In this document: positions 1-8,078 of the stretch, one piece after another
How positions within the stretch are numbered: the first letter of the stretch is position 1
Layout of the letters: every line of letters starts with the position of its first letter
DNA from: CAWVSB01 sp036960375
GTDB taxonomy: Bacteria > Pseudomonadota > Gammaproteobacteria > Pseudomonadales > CAWVSB01
DNA: 64,000 nucleotides
Reading direction: 5' to 3'
Assembly: GCA_036960375.1 (NCBI GenBank)
Contig: JBALVY010000002.1
Coordinates: forward strand, 124,001-188,000
Translations under genes and position numbers: made by a program
The notes under the pieces: generated by a model
What the model saw: the letters and a program-made list of their open reading frames with translations, nothing else
Told to the model about the DNA's origin: nothing
Databases searched by the model: none

Positions 1-120
1 AGCGCGCTGAGAATTGTGACCGAACGATTTCCCAATTTACGTTTAAAAGATAGCAGCCCGGTACCCGAAGGCATTCTCCTAAGAGGTACGCCCGGTTTGC
101 CGGTCATACTGGCGAGTTAG
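1..120 (+). CDS. C-terminal end of a cytochrome P450 (partial, 5' end outside window)
   Basis: Frame 1 is open from the first base to a TAG at 118-120 and gives 39 residues. It contains RFPNLRL and, further on, LLRGTPGLPV before the stop. Known for the family: bacterial P450s end in a similar way, with a conserved RFP element after the haem-binding region and a short beta hairpin ending in LPV. The haem-Cys loop lies upstream of the window, so the call rests only on this tail. It converges on the minus-strand dehydrogenase gene 14 bp downstream and need not belong to that cluster. Confidence 0.55.
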   Translation, partial: SALRIVTERFPNLRLKDSSPVPEGILLRGTPGLPVILAS

Positions 121-134
121 CGAACGTAGCATTA

Positions 135-1268
135 CTAGGCGCTCTGGCTGGCAAAGTCCTGTCTTAGTGATTCTTCCGTCAATCCGTGACGTCCGGCAAT
201 GGTTTCAAAGAACGGTTGCCAGTGGTTGGTGAGTACTTCGACGTTATCTTGATCGTTTTTTAAGCTTTGATAGCCATTTTCTCCGGGAATACGAATTGAC
301 TGACCCGGGCGTGTTTTAGAGGTTTTGATCTTGTTGATATAAGCGTCGGATTTTTGTTTTACGGCGTCTATTGAGCCAAAGCGGGCGGGGTTTATACACA
401 TGAAATAGCTGCCACCTACGCTGGGGCGCATATCACCCGATGCTACATCTTCAATGGTAGGCATCTCGGTCGAGGGCACGCCAAGTGGATTGATAATGGC
501 AGTCATACCCTCGTTCCACATATTTAGGGCATATGTGCGTGGTGTTTCAATCTGTCCGCCACAAGTGTAATCCCAGACTCTACCGTAACCCGGTATTGGG
601 CGAGCATAGGGCTTGGCGTCATCGGTTAACTCCCCTGTTTGCGGGTCTATCAGCCATTTGCCTTTCATAGGTTTGTCCTGTAATACGGCTTCGGCGATAT
701 CGGCATCGTAGAATTCAGCAAATTTAAGGCTGGCCCAGATCGGAGTTTCATCGCCACCGGGAATAATGGCATCAAAGGGGCAACATGAGAGCAGGTTTTC
801 CATACCGCCCATGGGTGCGGCCAGTGGTACAGAATTATTGGAGGCGATGCCTACCATGTCCTGCTGGTAAGCCTTGTGAACATAATAGGCAAAGCTGCCG
901 GCATCAAAGTGATTACCGCCGTAAACAATGGCGATACCCGAATCGCGGGCAAGTTCGATGGCTTTTTCTGCCATTAAGCTAACGGTGTAATAACCGCTTG
1001 AGCCGTTGCCGTCGAATACAGCGAAGGCGGGTCCCTCGGAGATGAGTCTGGGCTCTTTACTCGGATCCATAGCGCCTACAGCAATAACCAGATCAATACA
1101 TTCGTAGACGCCCAGCCCCTAGTTGAGTTTGCCCTGTCTGTGGGCAAAGGTGATGCCCTTTGCGATGCAGTCGGCATGTTTTTCTGAGGTGCCTGATGCC
1201 ATGGCAACACGCTTGATGGCATATTCCAGAAAATGAACGTTCTCGGTGCGGGTTTCGGTGCTTGTCAT
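135..1268 (-). pseudogene. Malate/L-lactate dehydrogenase (Ldh_2) family oxidoreductase, interrupted by an in-frame TAG
   Basis: Starting at ATG 1268 (MTSTETRTEN) the reading frame meets TAG at 1119-1121 after 49 codons. It then continues in the same frame, with normal family sequence, to the stop at 135. The residues around the stop read RQGKLN-stop-GLGVYE, so one CAG-to-TAG change would explain it. Without the stop the product is about 377 residues, a usual length for NAD(P)-dependent Ldh_2 enzymes (malate, sulfolactate, ureidoglycolate and related 2-hydroxy acid dehydrogenases). The part after the stop is well kept, for example GNHFDAGSF, PPLAAP-like VPLAAPMGG and HWQPFFETIAGRHG. An internal ATG at 1070 has no good ribosome site and would lack the N-terminal helix. 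It starts 4 bp after the ureohydrolase stop, so the two form an operon. Either a recent nonsense mutation or a sequencing error is possible. Confidence 0.8.
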
Positions 1269-1272
1269 GGGT

Positions 1273-2343
1273 TTAGTTCCAGTTTGTCGAGTTGACTTGC
1301 CCTGTTTTTGCTTCGCGGCAATCGGCGAGCAGGCAGAGCAATTCAAAGTATAATGCTGCGGCGACCGTGCCACTCTTGCCGTCCGGGTCACGGTTTGGGT
1401 TGAGCTCTACCATGTCGGCGCCAATGATATTCAGGCCACGGGCACCGTGAATAATTTCACGCACCTGTCGTGGTTCCAGGCCAAAAGGCTCCGGCCCGGT
1501 TGTGCCCATCATGTAGTTGCTATCCAGCCCATCGACATCAAAAGAAAAATAGGTTTTTTCTTTGGTGCCGACAACCTCTCTGGCTTTGTCGATAACGTAC
1601 TGCGTGCCTTTCTCAAAGACTTCGTCGGCAGGTATGACCGTCATGCCGCTGTCATGGGAAAATTCCCATAGGAAGTCGCTGCGGCCTCGTATACCAATTT
1701 GTACGGTGCGGCGTGGATCAATAAAACCGTGTAGAACGGCTTGGCGAAAAATGGAACCATCATTGACAGCGTCGCCGCCCCAGCTGGCCATAGTGTCTGA
1801 GTGGGCGTCGATATGGATAACGCCGAATGAATCGTTGTGGGCTTCCGAAAGACCTTTTAGTGCTCCAAAACTGGTGGTGTGTTCGCCACCGCAATTGAGC
1901 GTGTAGCAACCCGCATCGCCCAGGGTTTTAAACACCTCGTAAATGTCTTCCAGTCGTGCGGCAAGATCGGTCGATGACCACTCTACGTCGCCATAATCAA
2001 TGACCGAACACTGTTCGAAGGGGATGTTGCCCGTGCGGTCGTTTATCGGGCCGTAATTACGCGACCATTCACGCACGTGTTTGGGGCCGTGCCTAGTGCC
2101 AGCCAGGCCAATGGCGCCCAGATCCAGGGGCGAGCCCACGATAGCGATATCTACGTTTTCCAGGTTTTTGCGATGAGGCGCTTGAAAGAAGCCCGGGTTA
2201 GCCAGGAATCCAGTGGTATCGAGGCTATAGCCCTGCGCCGCTGCACGTTCAAAGAACCGGGTCACTTTACTGTTCTCGTAGTCAAATGCCTCGCGGTCAA
2301 GTGCGCGAAAGTGTTTTAGTTCCTGTTCGGTAAGCTTTGCCAT
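1273..2343 (-). CDS. Ureohydrolase (agmatinase/guanidinobutyrase-like arginase family)
   Basis: This 356-residue protein should hydrolyse a guanidino group to urea plus an amine, using two Mn ions. The metal motifs are visible in order: GGEHT at about 152-156 (usual form GGDHS/T), HIDAHSD at 177-183, and SFDVDGLDS at 267-275 (usual form SxDxDxxDP, here with Ser for Pro). Length is a little above ordinary agmatinases because of an N-terminal extension of about 60 residues, as in guanidinobutyrase and guanidinopropionase relatives. The substrate cannot be read from the sequence. It has its own promoter region with the LuxR-cluster palindrome, 58 bp upstream, and is followed after 4 bp by the broken Ldh gene. 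A neighbouring omega-aminotransferase could process the amine product. Confidence 0.85.
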   Translation of the reverse strand: MAKLTEQELKHFRALDREAFDYENSKVTRFFERAAAQGYSLDTTGFLANPGFFQAPHRKNLENVDIAIVGSPLDLGAIGLAGTRHGPKHVREWSRNYGPINDRTGNIPFEQCSVIDYGDVEWSSTDLAARLEDIYEVFKTLGDAGCYTLNCGGEHTTSFGALKGLSEAHNDSFGVIHIDAHSDTMASWGGDAVNDGSIFRQAVLHGFIDPRRTVQIGIRGRSDFLWEFSHDSGMTVIPADEVFEKGTQYVIDKAREVVGTKEKTYFSFDVDGLDSNYMMGTTGPEPFGLEPRQVREIIHGARGLNIIGADMVELNPNRDPDGKSGTVAAALYFELLCLLADCREAKTGQVNSTNWN

Positions 2344-2373
2344 TAATCGGGCTCCTATCCTTGTTGTTAATAG

Positions 2374-2415
2374 AATATAGCAGTTAACAGAATTACAAAT
2401 TACCCAAACTGGGTA
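2374..2415 (-). promoter_or_regulatory. Promoter of the ureohydrolase gene with palindrome copy 1
   Basis: The palindrome TACCCA-AAC-TGGGTA lies at 2401-2415. On the minus strand it is followed after exactly 21 bp by a possible -10 box, TATATT (2374-2379). That puts the palindrome centre near -41, the place where LuxR-type activators commonly bind next to RNA polymerase. The MFS gene upstream stops at 2422, just before the site. Confidence 0.6.
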
Positions 2416-2421
2416 ATGCCT

Positions 2422-3558
2422 CTATGCAGCCTGAGCGGAGTTAGTGCCAATCACAAATGGCAGTACCGCGATACTGAGCGCTATAGCGGAAAATATCAGC
2501 AGGGCTTGGTAGTTATTGCCGGTAATTAGTGTGCCTGCCAGTGCTGGACCGCACATCGCGCCTAAAGCCTGAGCTGCGGGCATCAGAACGGTGCTGCGTT
2601 TCGACTGATCATTGTTGGCAATCATGCCCATTTGATAGGCTAGTACAAAATTCCATGCAGCAGACAGTAGCATTACCGCGAGCGTGAAAATGGATAATTC
2701 CAAACTGCCATTAAGCAAGAAAAATACCCAGTAGAATATGACCGTTGCCAGCAGAATGGGCATAACTCGACCAAACTTTGAGCCTGTAACCGCGGCCAAT
2801 AGACCGCCAGCGACGCCGCCGATCATTGAGATGGCCAGTGCGTTGGCGATCTCAGAAGGGCTTAATAGTGCTCCGTCCCCCATTCTTTCTACAAAGGCCC
2901 AGACGCCGGATAGGGCGGCGAAATAGATCATCAGACCGGCTAGGCAGATCCATATGTGTAGACTTGGGTGGGCGGGAGACTGTTGGTCTATCTGGGCTTG
3001 TCTGTCGGCGACGGGAACCCAGCGCTGGAAGACAACGAGCACTCCCAATATGACTGCTAGAGCGAAGCACAGGCCGCCATAGCCCCATGGGGCTATCACC
3101 AAGGCAGGCAGAGAAAAATATAGCCCGGCAGCGACGAGTTGTTGGGTGACCAGTACCAGGCCAAAATTACGATCCGTTTTTTGGCTGAGGGAAATAATAC
3201 TGACCCCAAGGGCAAACAAAATGCCGGCGCCAAGGCCAGAAACAAAAAGCCCGGCTTGCATGAGCGAATAGTTTTGGCTGAGCCCGCTGATCGCAAGGCC
3301 CAGGCTGAGTAAGATATAGGAGGCGATACTGGTGGTAGGCCAGTGGGCGCGATGTAGCCAAAAATAGGCTGATACACCAGCTAACATATAGCTGGCGAAA
3401 TAGCTGCTGGCCAGCCAGCCCGCTTGCTCGGTGTTGAGCCCCCGATCGCTGATACTGGTGCCAACAATTAGCGGCAGTAACAGGAATATCGCGGCACCTG
3501 CAGCCGACATTAAGCAGCCGCTGGCTATAGATGTCGGATGGTTGTAATTCGCCCTCAT
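2422..3558 (-). CDS. MFS transporter (12 predicted membrane segments)
   Basis: 378 residues, almost entirely hydrophobic, with about twelve alternating membrane helices and a short hydrophilic central loop around residues 180-200 (VPVADRQAQIDQQ). This fits a major facilitator superfamily carrier in the inner membrane. Substrate is unknown; by position it is the likely importer or exporter for the compound handled by the neighbouring enzymes. Its start ATG overlaps the SDR stop in an ATGA arrangement, so it is translationally coupled as the last gene of the aminotransferase-lyase-SDR-MFS operon. Confidence 0.8.
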   Translation of the reverse strand: MRANYNHPTSIASGCLMSAAGAAIFLLLPLIVGTSISDRGLNTEQAGWLASSYFASYMLAGVSAYFWLHRAHWPTTSIASYILLSLGLAISGLSQNYSLMQAGLFVSGLGAGILFALGVSIISLSQKTDRNFGLVLVTQQLVAAGLYFSLPALVIAPWGYGGLCFALAVILGVLVVFQRWVPVADRQAQIDQQSPAHPSLHIWICLAGLMIYFAALSGVWAFVERMGDGALLSPSEIANALAISMIGGVAGGLLAAVTGSKFGRVMPILLATVIFYWVFFLLNGSLELSIFTLAVMLLSAAWNFVLAYQMGMIANNDQSKRSTVLMPAAQALGAMCGPALAGTLITGNNYQALLIFSAIALSIAVLPFVIGTNSAQAA

Positions 3559-4343
3559 AGGCCCGGTGACATACCGCCGGCTACCGGCAAAGCAATACCG
3601 GTGACATAAGCCGCTTGATCACTGACCAAATATACAACGGCATCACCTATGGCTTCTGGCTGGGCCGAGTATCCCAAAGGAATACTTTCAGCCTCAATTT
3701 TAGCTGCTTGTTCCAGGCTGACATTATTAGCATCAGCGATAAGCTGTAAAGTGGAGTCGTACATCTGGGTGACGATGGAGCCGGGGCACACAGCGTTGAC
3801 CCGAATGCCGGAAGCTGCGTAGTTGGCAGCGAGTTGTTTGGTTAGCCCGGTGACTGCAAATTTGGATGCCGTATAACACGCAGGTATCGCCTCGATGGCG
3901 CCAATACCGGCCAGTGAGGCCATGTTCACGATGCGCCCACTTTGGCGTTCCAGCATATGTGGGATAACCGCCTGGCAGCCGTTGGCAACGCCACGCACAT
4001 TGACCGCCAATGTGAGATCCCAATCTTTTTCGCTCAGCCCCAGGAAGTCGCTGCTGCCCAGACCTACACCGGCATTGTTGACCAAAATGTCCAGCTTACC
4101 GTATTTCTCTATGATAGCTGATACCACGGATTGCCAATTATCAGGCTGAGTAACGTCCAGCGCGGCCGCACTCACGTTGTCGCCAAGTTGAGTCAATTCA
4201 CCGTCGGCAGCATCCATTCCTATGTCACTGGCGATAACGATTGCACCTTGCTGCGCGAGCCGCCGGCAAATGGCGCGGCCTATTCCGCGAGGGTGACCTG
4301 CCCCGGTGACTAGCGCTACTTGTCCTGCCAACCCGGTATTCAT
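3555..4343 (-). CDS. Short-chain dehydrogenase/reductase
   Basis: 262 residues with the classical SDR layout: the nucleotide-binding TGAGHPRGIG near the N-terminus, NNAG, a catalytic Ser in NMASLAG and YTASK (Tyr and Lys of the active site), then the PG motif of VCPGSIVT. It should oxidise or reduce an alcohol/ketone with NAD(P). The ATG at 4343 is chosen because it overlaps the preceding gene's stop (ATGA, 4340-4343) and begins just before the Rossmann fold; a longer frame upstream lies inside that gene. A reasonable role, by context only, is to reduce or oxidise the aldehyde or keto product made by the aminotransferase. Confidence 0.85.
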   Translation of the reverse strand: MNTGLAGQVALVTGAGHPRGIGRAICRRLAQQGAIVIASDIGMDAADGELTQLGDNVSAAALDVTQPDNWQSVVSAIIEKYGKLDILVNNAGVGLGSSDFLGLSEKDWDLTLAVNVRGVANGCQAVIPHMLERQSGRIVNMASLAGIGAIEAIPACYTASKFAVTGLTKQLAANYAASGIRVNAVCPGSIVTQMYDSTLQLIADANNVSLEQAAKIEAESIPLGYSAQPEAIGDAVVYLVSDQAAYVTGIALPVAGGMSPGL

Positions 4344-5671
4344 GAATTTTTGCTCTCTTCTTTGGCCATGATCTCTACGGCGCTCAGTAGCCATTTAGGC
4401 GCGGTTTCTTCGTCACCGACTCCGCCATAACTCAATATGCCTTCTTCTACCACTTTACCGGCTACGATGTCTGCCGTCACTTCCCTAAGATCGCTAACAA
4501 ATTGCTGCAGATAGTCATCTTCCATGACATCCAGCGTGAGATGGATTGCTGGCGGATTATTAACACCCAGTAAACGCCAACCACGCTGCTCCATGCCGCC
4601 GACCAATAGTTGCACGTTGTAGTCGTCGCTGGCGATCATCAGTAGCGGGCCATGGGTTTTCCAGGTTTTAAAGCCTTCGATTTCAGCGATGGTTGCTTCA
4701 ACGGTTTTCTTGACATGCAGCACCCGCGCGGCATTTTTTAAATAGCCTTCTTTGCCCCAGTAATGCATCAGTGCCCAGGCGCCGGCCACCGGCCCCAGTG
4801 TTCTGCTACCGACAAAACCCTGAGACAAGTATAGGCCACAGGCCCATTCGGTAATTGGCATATAGTGATAAGACTGTTCTTCCTGACTGCGCCAAATGAC
4901 GGTTGAGCAGGGCTTCGGCGCGTAACCGTATTTATGCAAGTCAGCGCTGATAGAGCGTACACCGGGCACGGAGAAATCGTAGGAGGGAACGTCTTCGCCG
5001 AGCTCTTTAAAGAAAGGTAATATGTAACCGCCGACGCAGGCATCAACGTGTAACCAAAGATTATGCTTGATCGCCAGTTGGCCAAACTCCTCAATGGGGT
5101 CAACCGTACCATAGGGCCAATTGGGTGCAGAGCCGATAATCCCTATGGTGTTCGGTCCAATGGCTCGGGCGATACCCTCAACGTCGGCTGACAGATCATC
5201 TAACTGGGGCACAGTTACTACCTTGATATCCAGATAGCGCGCCGTTTTGTGAATAGTGGAGTGAGTAGAGTAGGGCGCTACTACCTCCGGCTGTGTAATC
5301 TCTGCTTTGTGCTCCCGTGACCAACGACGCATAGCGTGTAATGCATTAAAATTACTTTCGGTGCCACCGCTGGTCAGGTTGGCCAGGCTTTTCTCTCCTC
5401 CGCCAAACATGCCAACGCAAATGTCGAGAATTTCATTCTCCATTTTTGCCGCACTGGCTTCCTGAAACGTGAATAAGCCGTTCCATTCCAGAAACTCTGC
5501 GTAGGCCTCATGGGTAACCTGGAACATTTCTTCCTGGCCCTGAAAGGTGGTGCTGGCCAGTTTGCCGCGTTGGCCGGGTGTCATATCGGCTCTTAACTTG
5601 CGTACCTTGCCCAGTACCTGATCTTTGCTTTCCCCTTTCTCGGGAAGCCTATACAGTTCGCTTTTAGTCAT
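4340..5671 (-). CDS. PLP-dependent group II decarboxylase / sphingosine-1-phosphate-lyase-like enzyme
   Basis: 443 residues of the fold-type I PLP family. Visible motifs: SGGTESN (101-107, phosphate-binding loop), HVDACVGGY around 208-216 with the Asp that contacts the PLP ring nitrogen, and ISADLHKYG with the Schiff-base Lys at about 247. This combination resembles bacterial sphingosine-1-phosphate lyase and tyrosine/aspartate decarboxylase relatives. Whether it decarboxylates an amino acid or cleaves an amino-alcohol carbon bond cannot be told from sequence. No membrane segment is present, so it is cytosolic. It sits 33 bp after the aminotransferase and overlaps the SDR by 4 bp. Confidence 0.8.
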   Translation of the reverse strand: MTKSELYRLPEKGESKDQVLGKVRKLRADMTPGQRGKLASTTFQGQEEMFQVTHEAYAEFLEWNGLFTFQEASAAKMENEILDICVGMFGGGEKSLANLTSGGTESNFNALHAMRRWSREHKAEITQPEVVAPYSTHSTIHKTARYLDIKVVTVPQLDDLSADVEGIARAIGPNTIGIIGSAPNWPYGTVDPIEEFGQLAIKHNLWLHVDACVGGYILPFFKELGEDVPSYDFSVPGVRSISADLHKYGYAPKPCSTVIWRSQEEQSYHYMPITEWACGLYLSQGFVGSRTLGPVAGAWALMHYWGKEGYLKNAARVLHVKKTVEATIAEIEGFKTWKTHGPLLMIASDDYNVQLLVGGMEQRGWRLLGVNNPPAIHLTLDVMEDDYLQQFVSDLREVTADIVAGKVVEEGILSYGGVGDEETAPKWLLSAVEIMAKEESKNS

Positions 5672-5704
5672 TCCCGTCTCCGTTGTTGTTCGCCAGTATA
5701 TCTT

Positions 5705-7072
5705 TTATTTTGCCAATTCAATCGCTGCTACCTGAATGCTTTCCTCTAGCACATCGATAATATGCAGGCATTGTTGTTCGGTTAATATCAGAGGTGGTGA
5801 TATTACTAGCAGGTTACCAATAGGTCGCACGATGACACCGAGTTCCATACATCGATTATAGACCCGCATTGCCGCACCTGCAGCGGCATCAAAACCTGCT
5901 TTGGTTTCTTTGTCTGCGACAAGCTCAATGCCAAGCATAAGATGTGAGCCTCGAACGTCGCCAACTATGGGCAGATTGAGCAAGCGTTGAGCGGCTTCCT
6001 GTAATTTGGGTCCAACCTCTTTGACGTGGTCGAGAATATTTTCTCGCTCAAGTATCTCGATATTTTTGAGGGCTGCCGCGCAAGCGACTGCGTGCCCAGA
6101 GTAGGTAAAACCCAGTGTGAGCGCACCGCCCTCACATTGTGGTTGACTAATGACTTCATAGATTTCATCGGAGATGAGTGTCGCGCCCAAGGGGATATAG
6201 CCAGAAGTTAAACCTTTGGCGATATTGATTATGTCCGGTTGAATGCCGTTGATGCTCTCAGATGCGAACCATTCACCCAAGCGGCCAAATGCCGTCACGA
6301 CTTCATCTGCGATATACAGCATGTCATATTGTTTACAGACGTCAAAAATACGTTTGTGGTAGCCGCTGGGGGCTACTAATACACCACCTGCTCCCATAAT
6401 GGGTTCGGCGATAAAAGCGGCCACATTGTCTTCACCGAGTTGCAAAATTCTATTTTCGAACTCCTCGACTAGAAAATCACAATATTGTTGTTCGTTCATG
6501 CCGTTCGGGCGTCGGTACATATTGGCGGCAGATACATGTTCGGCCAGGCCCGGTAGAGAATCGAATTCGATTTTAGTGCCATGAATGCCAGTGAGGGTCG
6601 CAGCGACATAGGTTGAGCCGTGGTAGCCGTCAATGCGGGAAATGATTTTCTTTTTGTTGGGTTTGCCGCGCAGGTTGTTGTAATAGTGAATTAGCCGCAC
6701 GGCGGTATCGTTGGCGACACTGCCACCACAACCGTAGAATACGTGGTTCAGATTGGCTGGCGCCAACTCAGCCAGTTTGGCTGATAGGCGAGCCGCGGGT
6801 TCATTGGTACAGCTACCAAAGGGGTTGAAGTATTGCATCTGGGTAACTTGTTGGGCAATGGCGTCGGCCATTTCTTTGCGGCCGTGGCCAATGTTGACAC
6901 ACCATAGGCCTCCTATCGCATCGAGGTACTCCTTGCCGTCGCTATCGATAACATTGCTGCCTGCAGCCTGGCTGATTATTTGGCTGCCATCTTTGTGAAA
7001 AGTGGAGAAATCAGTATACGGGTGTATGAAGTGATCGCGGTCCATTTCCCACACGGTTTTGGATGAAGGCAT
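5705..7072 (-). CDS. Class III (omega-amino acid) aminotransferase
   Basis: 455 residues, normal for class III aminotransferases of the beta-alanine/putrescine/taurine:pyruvate group. GCGGSVANDTA (114-124) is the PLP phosphate loop, with Val where Glu is common. The Asp of IADEVVTAFGR is near 256 and the PLP-binding Lys is in NIAKGLTSGY near 286. It should move a terminal amino group to pyruvate or 2-oxoglutarate, leaving a semialdehyde or aldehyde. It is the first gene of a four-gene minus-strand operon and is divergent from the LuxR regulator; their shared 141-bp intergenic region carries palindrome copy 2. Confidence 0.85.
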   Translation of the reverse strand: MPSSKTVWEMDRDHFIHPYTDFSTFHKDGSQIISQAAGSNVIDSDGKEYLDAIGGLWCVNIGHGRKEMADAIAQQVTQMQYFNPFGSCTNEPAARLSAKLAELAPANLNHVFYGCGGSVANDTAVRLIHYYNNLRGKPNKKKIISRIDGYHGSTYVAATLTGIHGTKIEFDSLPGLAEHVSAANMYRRPNGMNEQQYCDFLVEEFENRILQLGEDNVAAFIAEPIMGAGGVLVAPSGYHKRIFDVCKQYDMLYIADEVVTAFGRLGEWFASESINGIQPDIINIAKGLTSGYIPLGATLISDEIYEVISQPQCEGGALTLGFTYSGHAVACAAALKNIEILERENILDHVKEVGPKLQEAAQRLLNLPIVGDVRGSHLMLGIELVADKETKAGFDAAAGAAMRVYNRCMELGVIVRPIGNLLVISPPLILTEQQCLHIIDVLEESIQVAAIELAK

Positions 7073-7145
7073 GTCTTTTTCTCCGGTCGTTCGACGATTC
7101 TACTAATTGGGCTCTATGAGAACACTGCCAGCTCATTAGAAAAAC

Positions 7146-7160
7146 TACCCATAGTGGGTA
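7146..7160. promoter_or_regulatory. Palindrome copy 2 in the divergent aminotransferase / luxR promoter region
   Basis: The site reads TACCCA-TAG-TGGGTA, a perfect 6-3-6 inverted repeat, 73 bp from the aminotransferase start and 53 bp from the luxR start. On the plus strand a possible -10 (TATTGT, 7182-7187) follows after exactly 21 bp, the same spacing as at the ureohydrolase promoter. On the minus strand the -10 at this distance is poor (TGTTCT). A dimeric regulator could act on both genes from this point. Confidence 0.6.
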
Positions 7161-7213
7161 CAAAGTGCGCTCGTATTAGGCTATTGTGAAACATTGTATT
7201 TTCAAAAGGTACG

Positions 7214-8077
7214 ATGACCTTGCCTGAAGATTTCCTGCATACACAAGACTGGTATGATGTTCTGGCTGATTTGGCGGGTGCTGTATCTGGTGATGATTTT
7301 CCTCGTAAGTTGGCGCAGGCTTATCAGGGTGTGACTACCTATAATAGCTCACTTATTGTTGCCTATACTGGAAATCACAGCCCGCTTTACTTATTCGATA
7401 ATCTGCCAGAAGAAGAAAAGCAGCGTACTCTCAAGCCCTACTTTGATGGGGCGTATCTTCTGGATCCCTTTTATGATTTATATCGTAATGGGGCAGAAGA
7501 CGGCATCTATCAGCTAAGCGAAATAGCACCCGATGAGTTTTACCAAAGTGAGTATTACCAGACCTATTATTCGGCGACACATTTGCGCGATGAAGCCACC
7601 ATTCTTGTCGCCGTAAATGACAAATTACACTTATTGATATCCTTGGGTCAGCGCGGTTCAGGTAGTCAACTGTCAGATGCAGAATTTGCGCGTTTAAAGC
7701 GAATTACACCGTTGATGATCGCGCTATGCCGTAAACACTGGAGTGATGTAGGCTTGCCTGGTGTCGGCGATGGTGCGCAAATATTGGGTGGGCCTTTGGA
7801 TAAAGCGTTCCGAAATTTTGGTCGCAGTTATTTGAGTGATCGAGAGTGTGAGGTTATCCATCTTATTCTTAAGGGTCATTCCAGTAAGTCTATTGCGCGC
7901 CTACTGGGTATTAGTCCTGACACGGTAAAAGTTCATCGCAAACGCTTTCATAGCAAGCTTGAGATTACTTCCGCGGCAGAGCTCTTCTCGTTATTTCTGG
8001 AAGCCATATCTCTAGTGCCGCTCGATAGCGAAGAAGACCCATTAACATATTACTATGCACAAACGACGAGTCACTGA
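7214..8077 (+). CDS. LuxR-type transcriptional regulator, likely controller of the cluster
   Basis: 287 residues. The C-terminus has a LuxR/FixJ helix-turn-helix: YLSDRECEVIHLILKGHSS, then IARLLGISPDTVKVHRK, around residues 205-260. The N-terminal 180 residues form a ligand or sensor domain that I do not recognise; it lacks an obvious receiver Asp pocket, so it is probably a ligand-responsive LuxR solo and not a two-component output. It lies between two groups of enzyme genes and its own promoter carries the same palindrome as theirs, which suggests autoregulation. AAAAGGT before ATG 7214 is the ribosome site. Its stop is 1 bp from the converging hydrolase gene. Confidence 0.8.
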   Translation: MTLPEDFLHTQDWYDVLADLAGAVSGDDFPRKLAQAYQGVTTYNSSLIVAYTGNHSPLYLFDNLPEEEKQRTLKPYFDGAYLLDPFYDLYRNGAEDGIYQLSEIAPDEFYQSEYYQTYYSATHLRDEATILVAVNDKLHLLISLGQRGSGSQLSDAEFARLKRITPLMIALCRKHWSDVGLPGVGDGAQILGGPLDKAFRNFGRSYLSDRECEVIHLILKGHSSKSIARLLGISPDTVKVHRKRFHSKLEITSAAELFSLFLEAISLVPLDSEEDPLTYYYAQTTSH

Positions 8078-8078
8078 T

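Noticed and set aside
1447..2319. Plus-strand frames opposite the ureohydrolase gene
   Set aside because: No starts with ribosome sites and residue content typical of reverse-strand artefacts.
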